A program made the position numbers and the translations under genes. Positions 18,277 to 26,185 of a DNA stretch of 64,000 bases are shown piece after piece. The stretch spans positions 62,001 to 126,000 of the forward strand of contig NZ_VJZT01000010.1 of assembly GCF_007097245.1 (NCBI RefSeq), written 5' to 3'. The stretch's first letter is position 1. Every line of letters begins with the position of its first letter. This stretch comes from Flavobacterium restrictum. GTDB lineage: Bacteria; Bacteroidota; Bacteroidia; Flavobacteriales; Flavobacteriaceae. The notes under the pieces are model-generated. The model was not told the DNA's origin. It ran no database searches and saw only the letters and a list, made by a program, of their open reading frames with translations.

Positions 18277-18936
18277 CTATATATTAAGGTACTTGTCTAA
18301 ATATTCCGAACGTTCTTTTAAATTATTGATGTAGTTATCCTCCTGATGTTCTGAAATGATTTCGTAGTTGTATCTTCTAAAAGTTTGAATAATTTCATTC
18401 ATTGGTCCCAAGCTAATTTTCACAGTGACTTGCACCGTTTGCACCGTAGCATCCGAAATAAATAAACCCAATACTTTGCCATTATTGCTTTCGACAATCT
18501 GGGTTATTTGGCTCATCGAATAATCCAAAACTTCTTTTTGAACCACCATAATACCGCCTTGTTCTTTCAAAAATGGTGTTTCATGAAAAAATTTGATGAT
18601 GTCTTCCATTTCATAATAGCCCACGTAGTCGTTGTTGTCGTCTAAAACGGGAACTAGATTCGTATGGTTTTTGGCAAATACCTCTAAAACATCCAGCCAA
18701 ATCATAGTCGTTCTGGCAAAAAAATGTTCCAAGGTATACCTGTAATCAGCTACTTTTTTGTCGTAATCAAAGGTTTCTAAATCATCGCCAATAAGGCTGC
18801 CAATATACACACCGTCTTCAATAACAGGGAAATGTGAAAAATTAATTTCCTCAAAAAACCCTTGCGCAGCCGCAATGGTTTCTTGGCTATCTATTGCTTT
18901 ATAATCATTGGTAATATAGTTGGCAATTTCGGTCAT
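18277..18936 (-). CDS. CBS domain-containing protein
   Basis: The 219-residue protein has two CBS motifs in the first 130 residues: one around the FSHFPVIEDGVYIGSLIG segment and one around TNLVPVLDDNNDYVGYYE. The C-terminal third (about 135-205) looks like an ACT-like alpha/beta domain (GKVLGLFISDATVQTVQVTV). CBS pairs usually bind adenine nucleotides and control a partner. Its position as first gene before nadK suggests sensing of nucleotide state, but no partner or ligand can be named from the sequence. Confidence 0.85.
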   Translation of the reverse strand: MTEIANYITNDYKAIDSQETIAAAQGFFEEINFSHFPVIEDGVYIGSLIGDDLETFDYDKKVADYRYTLEHFFARTTMIWLDVLEVFAKNHTNLVPVLDDNNDYVGYYEMEDIIKFFHETPFLKEQGGIMVVQKEVLDYSMSQITQIVESNNGKVLGLFISDATVQTVQVTVKISLGPMNEIIQTFRRYNYEIISEHQEDNYINNLKERSEYLDKYLNI

Positions 18937-19171
18937 AAATCAGGTTGGAATATTTCCTGCAAAATAATCAAAAAAAGGTAAAAACTCCTAGATTTTACTT
19001 TGTATTTTTGTGAAATTTTGGTAGTGTGTTGCAGGGGAAAAGTTAGTGGTTAAGAGTTGAAACGTGAGGTAGTAAATAACCAAAAACGCAACCCATAATA
19101 CCTAACCAAAAACCGACAACCCATAAATTAAAACCACAGCACAAAATATAACCCACAACATACTAACAGCA

Positions 19172-19885
19172 ATGACAAAATTAAGTGTTAACATCAACAA
19201 AATAGCCACGTTGCGCAATGCACGAGGCGGCAATGTGCCAGATTTATTACTAGTTGCTGCGGATATTCAGCGATTTGGTGGGCAAGGAATCACCATACAT
19301 CCCCGACCTGACGAGCGCCACATTCGCTACCAAGATGCCCGAGATTTAAAAGACGTTGTGCACACGGAATACAATATCGAAGGCAATCCCGAAGGCTCTT
19401 TCATCGATTTGGTACTCCAAATAAAACCCACACAAGTTACCTTGGTTCCTGATGCAATAGACGCAATCACCTCAAACGCTGGTTGGGACACCCTAAAACA
19501 CGCCAGTTATTTGACCGAAATGGTGCAGGAATTCCAACGCAACGGAATCCGAACTTCTATTTTTGTCGATCCTGTACTCGAAATGATTGAAGGTGCTAAA
19601 AAAATTGGAACCGAGCGAATCGAATTGTACACCGAAGCCTTTGCGCACCAATACGGTTTGGGCAACAAAAACGGAATAGATCCCTACGTGACTGCCGCAG
19701 TCTTGGCAAACGAATTGGATTTAGGAATCAATGCGGGACACGATTTAAGTCTGGACAACATTCAGTTTTTTAAACAAAATATCCCAGGATTATTGGAGGT
19801 TTCCATAGGTCACGCCCTAATTTCCGAAGCAATTTACCTCGGTTTAGACAATGTCGTGAATATGTACTTGCATAAACTGAAATAA
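19172..19885 (+). CDS. pdxJ: Pyridoxine 5'-phosphate synthase
   Basis: PdxJ condenses 1-deoxy-D-xylulose 5-phosphate with 3-amino-2-oxopropyl phosphate to make pyridoxine 5'-phosphate, the end of the DXP-dependent vitamin B6 route. The 237-residue TIM barrel shows LSVNINKIATLRNARGG at the N-terminus, ITIHPRPDERHIRYQDA with the catalytic His, VTLVPD, and NAGHDLSLDN near the C-terminus. It is transcribed divergently from the CBS/nadK operon. A large palindromic element follows only nine bases after the stop. Confidence 0.97.
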   Translation: MTKLSVNINKIATLRNARGGNVPDLLLVAADIQRFGGQGITIHPRPDERHIRYQDARDLKDVVHTEYNIEGNPEGSFIDLVLQIKPTQVTLVPDAIDAITSNAGWDTLKHASYLTEMVQEFQRNGIRTSIFVDPVLEMIEGAKKIGTERIELYTEAFAHQYGLGNKNGIDPYVTAAVLANELDLGINAGHDLSLDNIQFFKQNIPGLLEVSIGHALISEAIYLGLDNVVNMYLHKLK

Positions 19886-19893
19886 AATAATTG

Positions 19894-20020
19894 GGGCGTG
19901 ACCCTCCCAAAAAGGTCGGGTCGGGCTAAACGTTCCCGCTTTTTTATTACCTACCCTGTCAGGGTTTTGAACCCTGACAGGGTAGGTAATAAAAAGAGCT
20001 CCACTACTATCCCTCACGCA
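19894..20020 (+). repeat. Palindromic intergenic element A, copy 1
   Basis: The element begins GGGCGTGACC and ends ATCCCTCACGCA, so its ends GCGTGA/TCACGC are inverted. Inside are a GGTCGGGCTA segment, CGTTCCCGC, and a perfect 26-bp hairpin (19941-19966 with 19970-19995, 3-nt loop). Each hairpin arm itself contains the self-complementary ACCCTG-T-CAGGGT. It directly follows pdxJ and can act as its terminator. An inverted copy lies at 25928-26052 and a variant at 33802-33898. Confidence 0.9.
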
Positions 20021-20057
20021 AGCCACCATTACAACCCAATAAATAGCTACAATCACA

Positions 20058-20819
20058 ATGCTCTACTCAAAAATTGAAGGTTCGGGGAAGCCGCTTTTAA
20101 TTCTCCACGGTTTTTTAGGAATGTCTGATAACTGGAAAACATTAGGCGTACAATTTGCCTCCACAGGTTTTCAGGTTCACCTGCTCGATTTGCGCAATCA
20201 CGGGCGTAGTTTCCACTCGGAGGCGTTTAGTTATGCGCTTATGGTGCAGGATGTGGTAGCGTATTGCCAAGCCCAAAATTTGAATACCATCAGCATCATT
20301 GGGCATTCTATGGGCGGAAAAGTAGCCATGCTCTTGGCAACATCGCATCCTGATTTGGTCGAAAAATTGATAGTTGCCGATATTGGTCCCAAGTATTACG
20401 CATCGCACCATCAGGCAATTTTGGCGGGATTGAATGCGGTTGATTTTGCTCAAAAACCATCTCGTGTCGATGTCGAAACCATTTTAACTGCCTATATTCC
20501 TGATTTTGGAACGCGTCAATTCTTGATGAAAAGTTTGTATTGGCAAGAGCCGGGGCAATTGGGTTTTCGGTTTAATCTTGCGGTTTTCAACACCAATAGC
20601 AGCGCCATTGGAGTAGCCTTGCCCGAAGGTTTTGTTTTTAATAAACCCACCCTTTTTATCCGAGGTGGAAATTCCGATTACATTCTAGATTCCGATTTTC
20701 AAACTATAAAGCAGCATTTTCCTGCCGCGCTACTAGAAACCATTCCCAGCGCAGGTCATTGGCTTCATGCCGAAAATCCCGCTTTATTTTTTGAACTCGC
20801 AATTTCTTTTTTGAGTTAG
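20058..20819 (+). CDS. Alpha/beta hydrolase (YbfF-like esterase)
   Basis: This 253-residue protein has the full alpha/beta-hydrolase set: oxyanion-hole HGFLG (about 17-21), the nucleophile elbow GHSMGG with Ser84, an acid residue in the RGGNSDYI segment, and a catalytic His in AGHWLHAENP. The N-terminal LDLRNHGRS segment is typical of YbfF-type acyl-CoA or ester hydrolases. No signal peptide is seen, so it is cytoplasmic. The natural substrate is unknown. It lies 38 bp after palindromic element A. Confidence 0.9.
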   Translation: MLYSKIEGSGKPLLILHGFLGMSDNWKTLGVQFASTGFQVHLLDLRNHGRSFHSEAFSYALMVQDVVAYCQAQNLNTISIIGHSMGGKVAMLLATSHPDLVEKLIVADIGPKYYASHHQAILAGLNAVDFAQKPSRVDVETILTAYIPDFGTRQFLMKSLYWQEPGQLGFRFNLAVFNTNSSAIGVALPEGFVFNKPTLFIRGGNSDYILDSDFQTIKQHFPAALLETIPSAGHWLHAENPALFFELAISFLS

Positions 20820-20870
20820 AAACAGAATCGTTTTTTTAGTACTTTTAGTAAAAATTTTAAAATTCATATT

Positions 20871-21215
20871 ATGAAATTACTCATTAGAATTCTGATTACT
20901 GCAGGTTTAGTTTTGCTTATTTCAAACGTTATGTCCGGAGTTCATGTTGCCAGTTTTACAACATCAATTATTGTAGCTGTTGTTTTGGGACTGCTCAAAG
21001 TATTTGTAAAACCCATCATGGTGATACTTACTTTCCCAATAACACTTTTAACATTAGGCTTTTTTCTATTGATTATCAACGCAATTGTAATCCTTATTTG
21101 TACCAAAATTGTGGGTGGATTTTCGGTCGATTCCCTTTGGACAGCCCTATTGTTTAGTATTGCATTATCCATTTTAGAATCGATTGCTTATAAAATAACG
21201 GGTAGCGATAATTAA
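20871..21215 (+). CDS. Phage holin family IV-type small membrane protein
   Basis: The 114-residue protein consists almost entirely of four hydrophobic segments (about 5-22, 24-50, 56-80, 88-108). It matches the short 'mycobacterial 4 TMS phage holin, superfamily IV' type found as a single chromosomal gene in many Bacteroidota. No endolysin or other phage gene is nearby, so a housekeeping membrane role is more likely than lysis. It is 51 bp downstream of the hydrolase gene and may be co-transcribed. Confidence 0.8.
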   Translation: MKLLIRILITAGLVLLISNVMSGVHVASFTTSIIVAVVLGLLKVFVKPIMVILTFPITLLTLGFFLLIINAIVILICTKIVGGFSVDSLWTALLFSIALSILESIAYKITGSDN

Positions 21216-21343
21216 GTTAGGGGTTTAAATTAGGATTTGTAGATTTAAAAATTTCTGGGATTAGTGAGGCATGCTAACGTTAGGGGTAATACGTCCAAAA
21301 AATGATAGAATTTAAGCATCTAAAGTTTTTTAAAAAGTAATAA

Positions 21344-21787
21344 ATGGAAAACATAAATTTCATTAAATCAACACTTAAATTTTCAATACTTGGTCTTTTT
21401 ATTCCTGGATTTACAGCAGTTGCTTTACTTGGAATTCAAATGTTGTTAAGTGCTTTTGGAATAGAATGTACAGTGTCTTGGAAAATAATTTGGACTATAA
21501 CAACAATTTTGGGAATAAGCTTGCCTTTTATTTTTGCAAATTATATTACTAATATTACTGATGAAAAGCTAAAAAAGGTAAAGTCAAAATTTACAATATT
21601 TAACTTAGTGGAGTATGTTTGTATTCAATCAAGTCTTGGATGCTATTTTTCAAGTAGCAATACATTATGTTATGTAAGTGATGGGCAAAATGGACTAGAA
21701 TTAGTCTTCACTGCTTGGTTAGCAATACCAATTTTAATACTATTAAGTTTTGTATTTAAAGAAACTATTAGCTACACCGAAGAATAG
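21344..21787 (+). CDS. Hypothetical membrane protein (orphan, AT-rich)
   Basis: I do not recognise this 147-residue protein. It shows four hydrophobic segments (about 10-35, 45-66, 82-103 and 117-138), separated by short charged loops, and several cysteines (ECTVSW, CIQSSLGCYF, NTLCYV). Codon use is more AT-rich than the neighbouring housekeeping genes. The gene is followed by a short CCGTT/AACGG dyad. Its context between a holin-like gene and the arsenic cluster, with another orphan next to it, suggests recently acquired or fast-evolving DNA. No function is proposed. Confidence 0.6.
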   Translation: MENINFIKSTLKFSILGLFIPGFTAVALLGIQMLLSAFGIECTVSWKIIWTITTILGISLPFIFANYITNITDEKLKKVKSKFTIFNLVEYVCIQSSLGCYFSSSNTLCYVSDGQNGLELVFTAWLAIPILILLSFVFKETISYTEE

Positions 21788-21878
21788 ACGAATTGAAAGT
21801 AATACCGTTAATAAACGCTACAACGGATTTAAGTAATTGCTTTAATGGGGAGTTTGTGCAACTTTAAAAACAACTATT

Positions 21879-22235
21879 ATGAAATTGATATATTTCACTT
21901 CAATTATACTTTTTTCTACAATTTTAAATGCTCAAGTAAAAATTTTATTGAAAAATAATACAGGAGAAAGGATTGATTCTCTTACAGTTGAAAATATTTT
22001 TTTGGGGACAATAGAAAAAGATTCAACAAAAACCGTAAGTTTTCAGAGCATTAGTTGTGATAGTGGAAATCCAATAATTGCTCTTTCAGGTAATATTGGT
22101 CTTAAAAAGTATAAAAAAGAAAACTTTCTTTTTTGTGGAACTTTCCTGAAGACCGTTACTGAAGCTGAATATAAAAGGAATATTATTTTACTTCCTATTA
22201 ATGGAAACAATATTTTAATAGCCAGCGAAAAATAA
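21879..22235 (+). CDS. Hypothetical secreted protein (orphan, AT-rich)
   Basis: This 118-residue protein has a signal peptide (MKLIYFTSIILFSTILNAQ, cleavage near residue 19) and a beta-rich mature part with two cysteines (SCDSG and FCGTF) that could form a disulfide. No family is recognised. It is AT-rich like the preceding orphan gene and is followed by AACGG/CCGTT inverted repeats (22247-22300). It is probably periplasmic or lipid-free outer-membrane associated. Function unknown. Confidence 0.6.
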   Translation: MKLIYFTSIILFSTILNAQVKILLKNNTGERIDSLTVENIFLGTIEKDSTKTVSFQSISCDSGNPIIALSGNIGLKKYKKENFLFCGTFLKTVTEAEYKRNIILLPINGNNILIASEK

Positions 22236-22402
22236 ATGCTACTCAACGGCTAAAGTTTCGTTCGCATCATAAACAATGAAACTTCCGTTAAACGGAATCG
22301 GATTTCCAGCCTTTAGGAGTTATCGAAAAAAATTGGCAGATTGGAAAACAAGACAAACTCTTTACTTTAAAAAAAACTAGCAATAGCTTTTTTTATTTAA
22401 AA

Positions 22403-22435
22403 TCATATCGTAATATTGCAATATAATAATATTGC
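22403..22435 (+). promoter_or_regulatory. Palindromic operator before arsR
   Basis: GCAATAT-AATA-ATATTGC (22418-22435) is a perfect 7-bp inverted repeat ending one base before the arsR ATG, and it overlaps TATTGCAATA just upstream. ArsR-family repressors bind such AT-rich dyads, so this is the likely autoregulatory operator. It also covers the ribosome-binding region, which would block transcription start or early elongation when occupied. Confidence 0.65.
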
Positions 22436-22436
22436 T

Positions 22437-22769
22437 ATGGGAATTACAAAAACGGAACATTTTACAGACGAGCAAAATCAATTGGCGGTTCTCGCCAAAG
22501 CACTTGGACATCCCGCCCGAATTGCCATTCTGGAGTATTTATTGAAAGTGAATACCTGTATTTGCGGCGATATTGTGTCGGAATTGCCATTGGCGCAGCC
22601 TACTGTCTCGCAACACCTCAAAGAGTTGAAAAATGCGGGATTAATTAAGGGAAGCATTGAGGGCAACAGCATTTGCTACTGCATTAACGAAGTGGGTTTC
22701 GAAAAAATTAAAAGCTTTTTTCAGGAAATCACCAATCATTTAGAGAAAAAGAAAACGCAATGTTGTTAA
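22437..22769 (+). CDS. arsR: ArsR family arsenic-responsive repressor
   Basis: This 110-residue winged-helix protein has the recognition helix [17 protein letters not shown]. It carries three Cys pairs: C41/C43 in TCICGD (the position of the classic R773-type arsenic site), C80/C82 in ICYC, and C109/C110 at the very C-terminus (TQCC). Arsenite binding should release it from the palindrome overlapping its start. ATG at 22437 is chosen over an upstream TTG that lies inside the operator. It heads an arsenic cluster with a reductase and an ACR3 pump. Confidence 0.92.
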   Translation: MGITKTEHFTDEQNQLAVLAKALGHPARIAILEYLLKVNTCICGDIVSELPLAQPTVSQHLKELKNAGLIKGSIEGNSICYCINEVGFEKIKSFFQEITNHLEKKKTQCC

Positions 22770-22885
22770 TTTTCGTTAGGACTAAAACGACAAATTGTTT
22801 TTGCATTTCCAATTTAAAAAATCAGTTTTAGCAACCTTGCTTTGGTAGCATTTCGAGTTGCTTATTAATTTTAAATACCTAAAAA

Positions 22886-23356
22886 ATGAAACTATCACAA
22901 ATTAAATCGATTTTAAAAACTGTAGCAACGGTACAGTTTACATTGCCCAATGGTAGCGCAGTTCCAGAACATTTTCATGTTACCGAAGTGGGTTTGATTA
23001 CCAAAAAATTCATTGATTGTGGCGGAACGCTTCGGGAAGAAGTGGTGGTTAATTTTCAGTTGTGGGATGCCAATGATTGGGAACACCGCTTGAAACCTCA
23101 AAAATTGCTTGACATAATCGAGTTATCCGAAAAAGTGATAGGCATAGGCGATCACGAGATTGAGGTCGAGTACCAAGACACGACCATAGGGAAATACGAT
23201 TTGGATTTTGATGGAAATACCTTTCTTTTGGTCAACAAAAAAACCGCTTGTTTGGCTCTAAATCAGTGCGGTATTCCAGCGCAAAAGCCCAACGTAATTC
23301 TATCCGAGATAAAAAATCAATCGAACAGTTGCACTCCTGGCGGAGGCTGTTGCTAA
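22886..23356 (+). CDS. DUF6428 family protein of arsenic clusters
   Basis: The 156-residue cytoplasmic protein belongs to what I recognise as DUF6428, a family found in arsenic resistance clusters of Bacteroidota. It begins MKLSQIKSILKTVATVQFTL, has a HFHVTEVG motif with two histidines, a CGGTLREE segment, and ends in NSCTPGGGCC. The terminal CC pair resembles that of the ArsR in the same cluster and suggests arsenite binding or delivery, which is inference. It lies 18 bp before the reductase gene. Confidence 0.8.
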   Translation: MKLSQIKSILKTVATVQFTLPNGSAVPEHFHVTEVGLITKKFIDCGGTLREEVVVNFQLWDANDWEHRLKPQKLLDIIELSEKVIGIGDHEIEVEYQDTTIGKYDLDFDGNTFLLVNKKTACLALNQCGIPAQKPNVILSEIKNQSNSCTPGGGCC

Positions 23357-23373
23357 TTTATAAATACCATCCA

Positions 23374-24006
23374 ATGCAAGTAATCCAATCAACGATTTTT
23401 CCAGAAATACAAGAAACCATTCGCACATTTAATTTTGAAACGATTCCCGCAACGCGCCAACTCGTTTTGCAGCCACTTGTTGCTTACATTCAAGATAAAG
23501 TCAGTCAGCAACTCCCAGTGCGACTCAATTTAATTTGTACGCACAATTCGCGACGCAGTCATTTGTCGCAAGTTTGGGCACAAACGGCGGCTGCTTATTA
23601 TGGTATTCCAAGCGTATTTTGCTATTCGGGCGGTACCGAGGCTACGGCACTATTTCCAGTTGCGGCACAAACACTTGCGCAACAAGGCTTTCAAATAAAA
23701 ATAATAGCGCAAGGCAACAATCCTATTTATGCCATTAAATACGATAAAAATGAGCCAGCTGTATTGGGTTTTTCCAAGACATTTGAGGACGATTTTAATC
23801 CGCAAAGTGAGTTCGCTGCTATCATGACGTGTTCCAATGCTGATGTGGGTTGTCCCTTTATAGCAGGTGCCGATAAACGAATTCCCATTACTTATGATGA
23901 TCCAAAAGCCTTTGACAACACCCCACAACAAGCCGAAAAGTACCAAGAAAGAAGCATTCAAATTGCTACCGAATTGTTTTATGTTTTTTCACAAATAAAA
24001 AAATAA
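23374..24006 (+). CDS. Arsenate reductase-like low-molecular-weight phosphatase
   Basis: This 210-residue protein has an N-terminal extension (about 1-50) followed by a LMW-PTP fold. The catalytic loop is CTHNSRRS with nucleophile Cys55 and Arg61. A second pair, C153 and C160 in CSNADVGCP, has the spacing of the redox cysteines of thioredoxin-linked ArsC of Staphylococcus plasmid pI258. These three cysteines together support arsenate reduction to arsenite. The start MQVIQST at 23374 is chosen because an upstream in-frame start lies inside the DUF6428 gene. Two bases separate it from the pump gene. Confidence 0.85.
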   Translation: MQVIQSTIFPEIQETIRTFNFETIPATRQLVLQPLVAYIQDKVSQQLPVRLNLICTHNSRRSHLSQVWAQTAAAYYGIPSVFCYSGGTEATALFPVAAQTLAQQGFQIKIIAQGNNPIYAIKYDKNEPAVLGFSKTFEDDFNPQSEFAAIMTCSNADVGCPFIAGADKRIPITYDDPKAFDNTPQQAEKYQERSIQIATELFYVFSQIKK

Positions 24007-24008
24007 TC

Positions 24009-25079
24009 ATGTCAGCAACAAATTGTGCTCCAGTTGTGGAACGAAAAAAACTAGGTTTTTTAGATCGAAATTTAACGCTTTGGATATTTTTGGCCATGGC
24101 AATTGGGGTTGCTATTGGGTATTTTATGCCGTCAAGTAGCGGTTTTATCAATTCCTTTTCGAGCGGAACTACGAATATTCCGTTGGCGATAGGACTTATT
24201 TTGATGATGTATCCACCACTGGCAAAAGTCGATTACGGCAAAATGGGCGAAGTGTTCCAAAACACAAAAGTATTGGGTGCTTCCTTGTTTTTGAACTGGA
24301 TCATTGGGCCTATTTTGATGTTTGCTTTGGCTTTACTTTTCTTGAACGGCTATCCAGAGTATATGATTGGTGTGATTTTAATAGGGTTGGCGCGATGTAT
24401 TGCCATGGTGGTCGTTTGGAATGATTTGGCCGATGGGAATCGGGAATATGCTGCGGGCTTAATCGCTTTGAACAGTATTTTTCAGTTGCTATTGTACAGC
24501 GTTTATGCATATATTTTCATTACCGTTTTGCCTCCGTATTTTGGTTACAAAGGTTTTGCCGTAGCCATTAGTATTGCTCAAATTGCACAAAGTGTGGGTG
24601 TTTATTTAGGAATTCCTTTTGCACTTGGAATTATCAGTAGGTATGTTTTGATTGCTTGGAAAGGAGCGACTTGGTTTCAAACTAAATATGTGCCTTTTAT
24701 ATCGCCTATAACGCTGATTTCGTTATTGTTTACCATTGTACTGATGTTTAGTTTAAAAGGCAAATTGATTGTTCAAATCCCAATGGATGTGGTTCGGATT
24801 GCGATTCCTTTAGTGATTTATTTCACGATTATGTTTGTGATTAGTTTTTTTATAGGCAAGTATTTTGGTGCCGATTATTCCAAGGCTACTGCCATTGCAT
24901 TTACTGCTACTGGAAATAATTTTGAATTGGCGATTGCCGTCGCTATTGGTGTTTTTGGAATCAATAGCGGTCAAGCGTTTGCAGGAGTGATAGGACCTTT
25001 GGTCGAAGTTCCAGCTTTGATTGCGCTGGTGAATGTGGCTTTTTGGTTCCGAAAAAAATATTTTCAAGCCACCAACTAA
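24009..25079 (+). CDS. ACR3-type arsenite efflux permease
   Basis: This 356-residue inner-membrane transporter exports arsenite. About ten hydrophobic helices are visible, and the family signature [17 protein letters not shown] contains the essential Cys and the following WND-L motif. A second diagnostic stretch is [20 protein letters not shown]. It starts two bases after the reductase stop, so the two are coupled. It is the classical last step of the module: ArsR senses, the phosphatase reduces arsenate, and ACR3 pumps arsenite out. Genes are often labelled arsB or acr3. Confidence 0.95.
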   Translation: MSATNCAPVVERKKLGFLDRNLTLWIFLAMAIGVAIGYFMPSSSGFINSFSSGTTNIPLAIGLILMMYPPLAKVDYGKMGEVFQNTKVLGASLFLNWIIGPILMFALALLFLNGYPEYMIGVILIGLARCIAMVVVWNDLADGNREYAAGLIALNSIFQLLLYSVYAYIFITVLPPYFGYKGFAVAISIAQIAQSVGVYLGIPFALGIISRYVLIAWKGATWFQTKYVPFISPITLISLLFTIVLMFSLKGKLIVQIPMDVVRIAIPLVIYFTIMFVISFFIGKYFGADYSKATAIAFTATGNNFELAIAVAIGVFGINSGQAFAGVIGPLVEVPALIALVNVAFWFRKKYFQATN

Positions 25080-25112
25080 TTCCTTTTTGGTATTTTTGAA
25101 AAAAAATAAGGC

Positions 25113-25928
25113 ATGATACAACTTTCTCAAATTTGGATTTATCCTATAAAATCGTTGGGAGGCATTTCGTTGCAGGAGTCCAAAGTCACAGATCGCGGAC
25201 TGGAATTGGATCGCCGTTGGTTACTTGTGGATGGTAACAGCCGTTTTTTGTCACAAAGAGAATACCCCAAATTAGCGCTTTTTCAACCCGAGATTGCTGG
25301 TGATTTCTTGCAGGTTATTGATCGAGAACAAGGCGATTCTATTGCGTTTTTGCACCATCCCATTGCTTTAGAAAATAAAACAGAAGTTACCGTTTGGGAC
25401 GATTCCATTGTGGCTTTTGAGGTAAGCAGCAGTATTTCGAGCTGGTTTACCCAAAAACTAGGTTTTCCTACTCGATTGGTCTACATGCCCCACGAAAGCA
25501 GGCGGTTGGTAGCGCCCGAATATGCTGTTGCTCCTAGTGCTATTAATTCCTTTTCGGATGGGTATCCGTTTTTACTCATTGGGCAATCGGCGCTAGATGA
25601 TTTGAATGCACGATTGGCAAATCCTGTTCCTATGAATCGGTTTCGACCTAATTTTGTGATGACGAACACAGTCGCTTTTGAGGAGGAATCGTGGCGCGAG
25701 TTTCGGATTGGTAGTGTTGATTTTGTAGGGGTAAAGCCTTGCGAGCGTTGCATCATGACCACCGTTGACCAAGAAAAAGGAACCCTTTCAGGAAAAGATC
25801 CCTTGAAAACCTTGGCCACGTATCGAAAGTTTGAAAACAAAGTATTGTTTGGTCAAAATGCAATTGGTTTGGGGTTAGGTACGGTTGTCGTTGGGGATGT
25901 TTGTACTGTTTTTGGGCAACGGGAGTAG
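25113..25928 (+). CDS. MOSC domain-containing protein (mARC-like)
   Basis: The 271-residue protein has an N-terminal MOSC beta-barrel (IYPIKSLGGISLQESKVTDRGLELDRRWLLVD) and the C-terminal MOSC core with GVKPCERCIMTTVDQEKG. The Cys in the latter motif is the molybdenum ligand in mitochondrial amidoxime-reducing component and the MOS C-terminal family. Likely it is a molybdenum-dependent N-oxide or similar reductase, but substrate is unknown. It starts 34 bp after the arsenite pump; co-transcription is possible, though a functional link to arsenic is not established. Confidence 0.88.
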   Translation: MIQLSQIWIYPIKSLGGISLQESKVTDRGLELDRRWLLVDGNSRFLSQREYPKLALFQPEIAGDFLQVIDREQGDSIAFLHHPIALENKTEVTVWDDSIVAFEVSSSISSWFTQKLGFPTRLVYMPHESRRLVAPEYAVAPSAINSFSDGYPFLLIGQSALDDLNARLANPVPMNRFRPNFVMTNTVAFEEESWREFRIGSVDFVGVKPCERCIMTTVDQEKGTLSGKDPLKTLATYRKFENKVLFGQNAIGLGLGTVVVGDVCTVFGQRE

Positions 25929-26052
25929 CGTGAAGGATGGCAGTGGAGCTCTTTTTTTGACTACCCTGTCAGGGTTCATAACCCTGACAGGGTAGTCAAA
26001 AAAAAGCGGGAACGTACTGCCTGACCCGAAGTTTTTACGAAGGGTCACGCCC
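25928..26052 (-). repeat. Palindromic intergenic element A, copy 2 (inverted)
   Basis: Read on the minus strand the element has the same order as the copy at 19894-20020: GGGCGTGACC, GGGTCAGGC, CGTTCCCGC, hairpin, GAGCTCCACT, and TCACGC at the end. The hairpin is perfect over 25 bp (25952-25976 with 25980-26004, 3-nt loop). It starts at the MOSC stop codon. The outer hairpin bases differ from copy 1 yet remain paired. Confidence 0.9.
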
Positions 26053-26120
26053 AAAATGAGTTTCTTATTGTGCTTTGGGTTAGGACGAAGAATGGTCTAA
26101 AATTCAATGTGGTAAAATAC

Positions 26121-26151
26121 TTGTTTGGGTTGCAAAAAATTCTTAATTTTG
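26121..26151 (+). promoter_or_regulatory. Promoter of the trigger factor gene
   Basis: TTG at 26121-26123, a 20 bp spacer, and TAATTTTG at 26144-26151 fit the Bacteroidota consensus. The tig start codon lies 34 bp downstream. Confidence 0.65.
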
Positions 26152-26185
26152 CCACCCAATTTTATAATGTAAAATAACGAAGAAG

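Noticed and set aside
19844..20056. A 70-codon minus-strand frame behind pdxJ
   Set aside because: It reads through the palindromic element A and the pdxJ end; its composition reflects the hairpin, not a protein.
20871..21215. Prophage remnant suggested by a holin-like protein
   Set aside because: No other phage gene, integrase or att site is nearby, and this family is widespread as a lone chromosomal gene.
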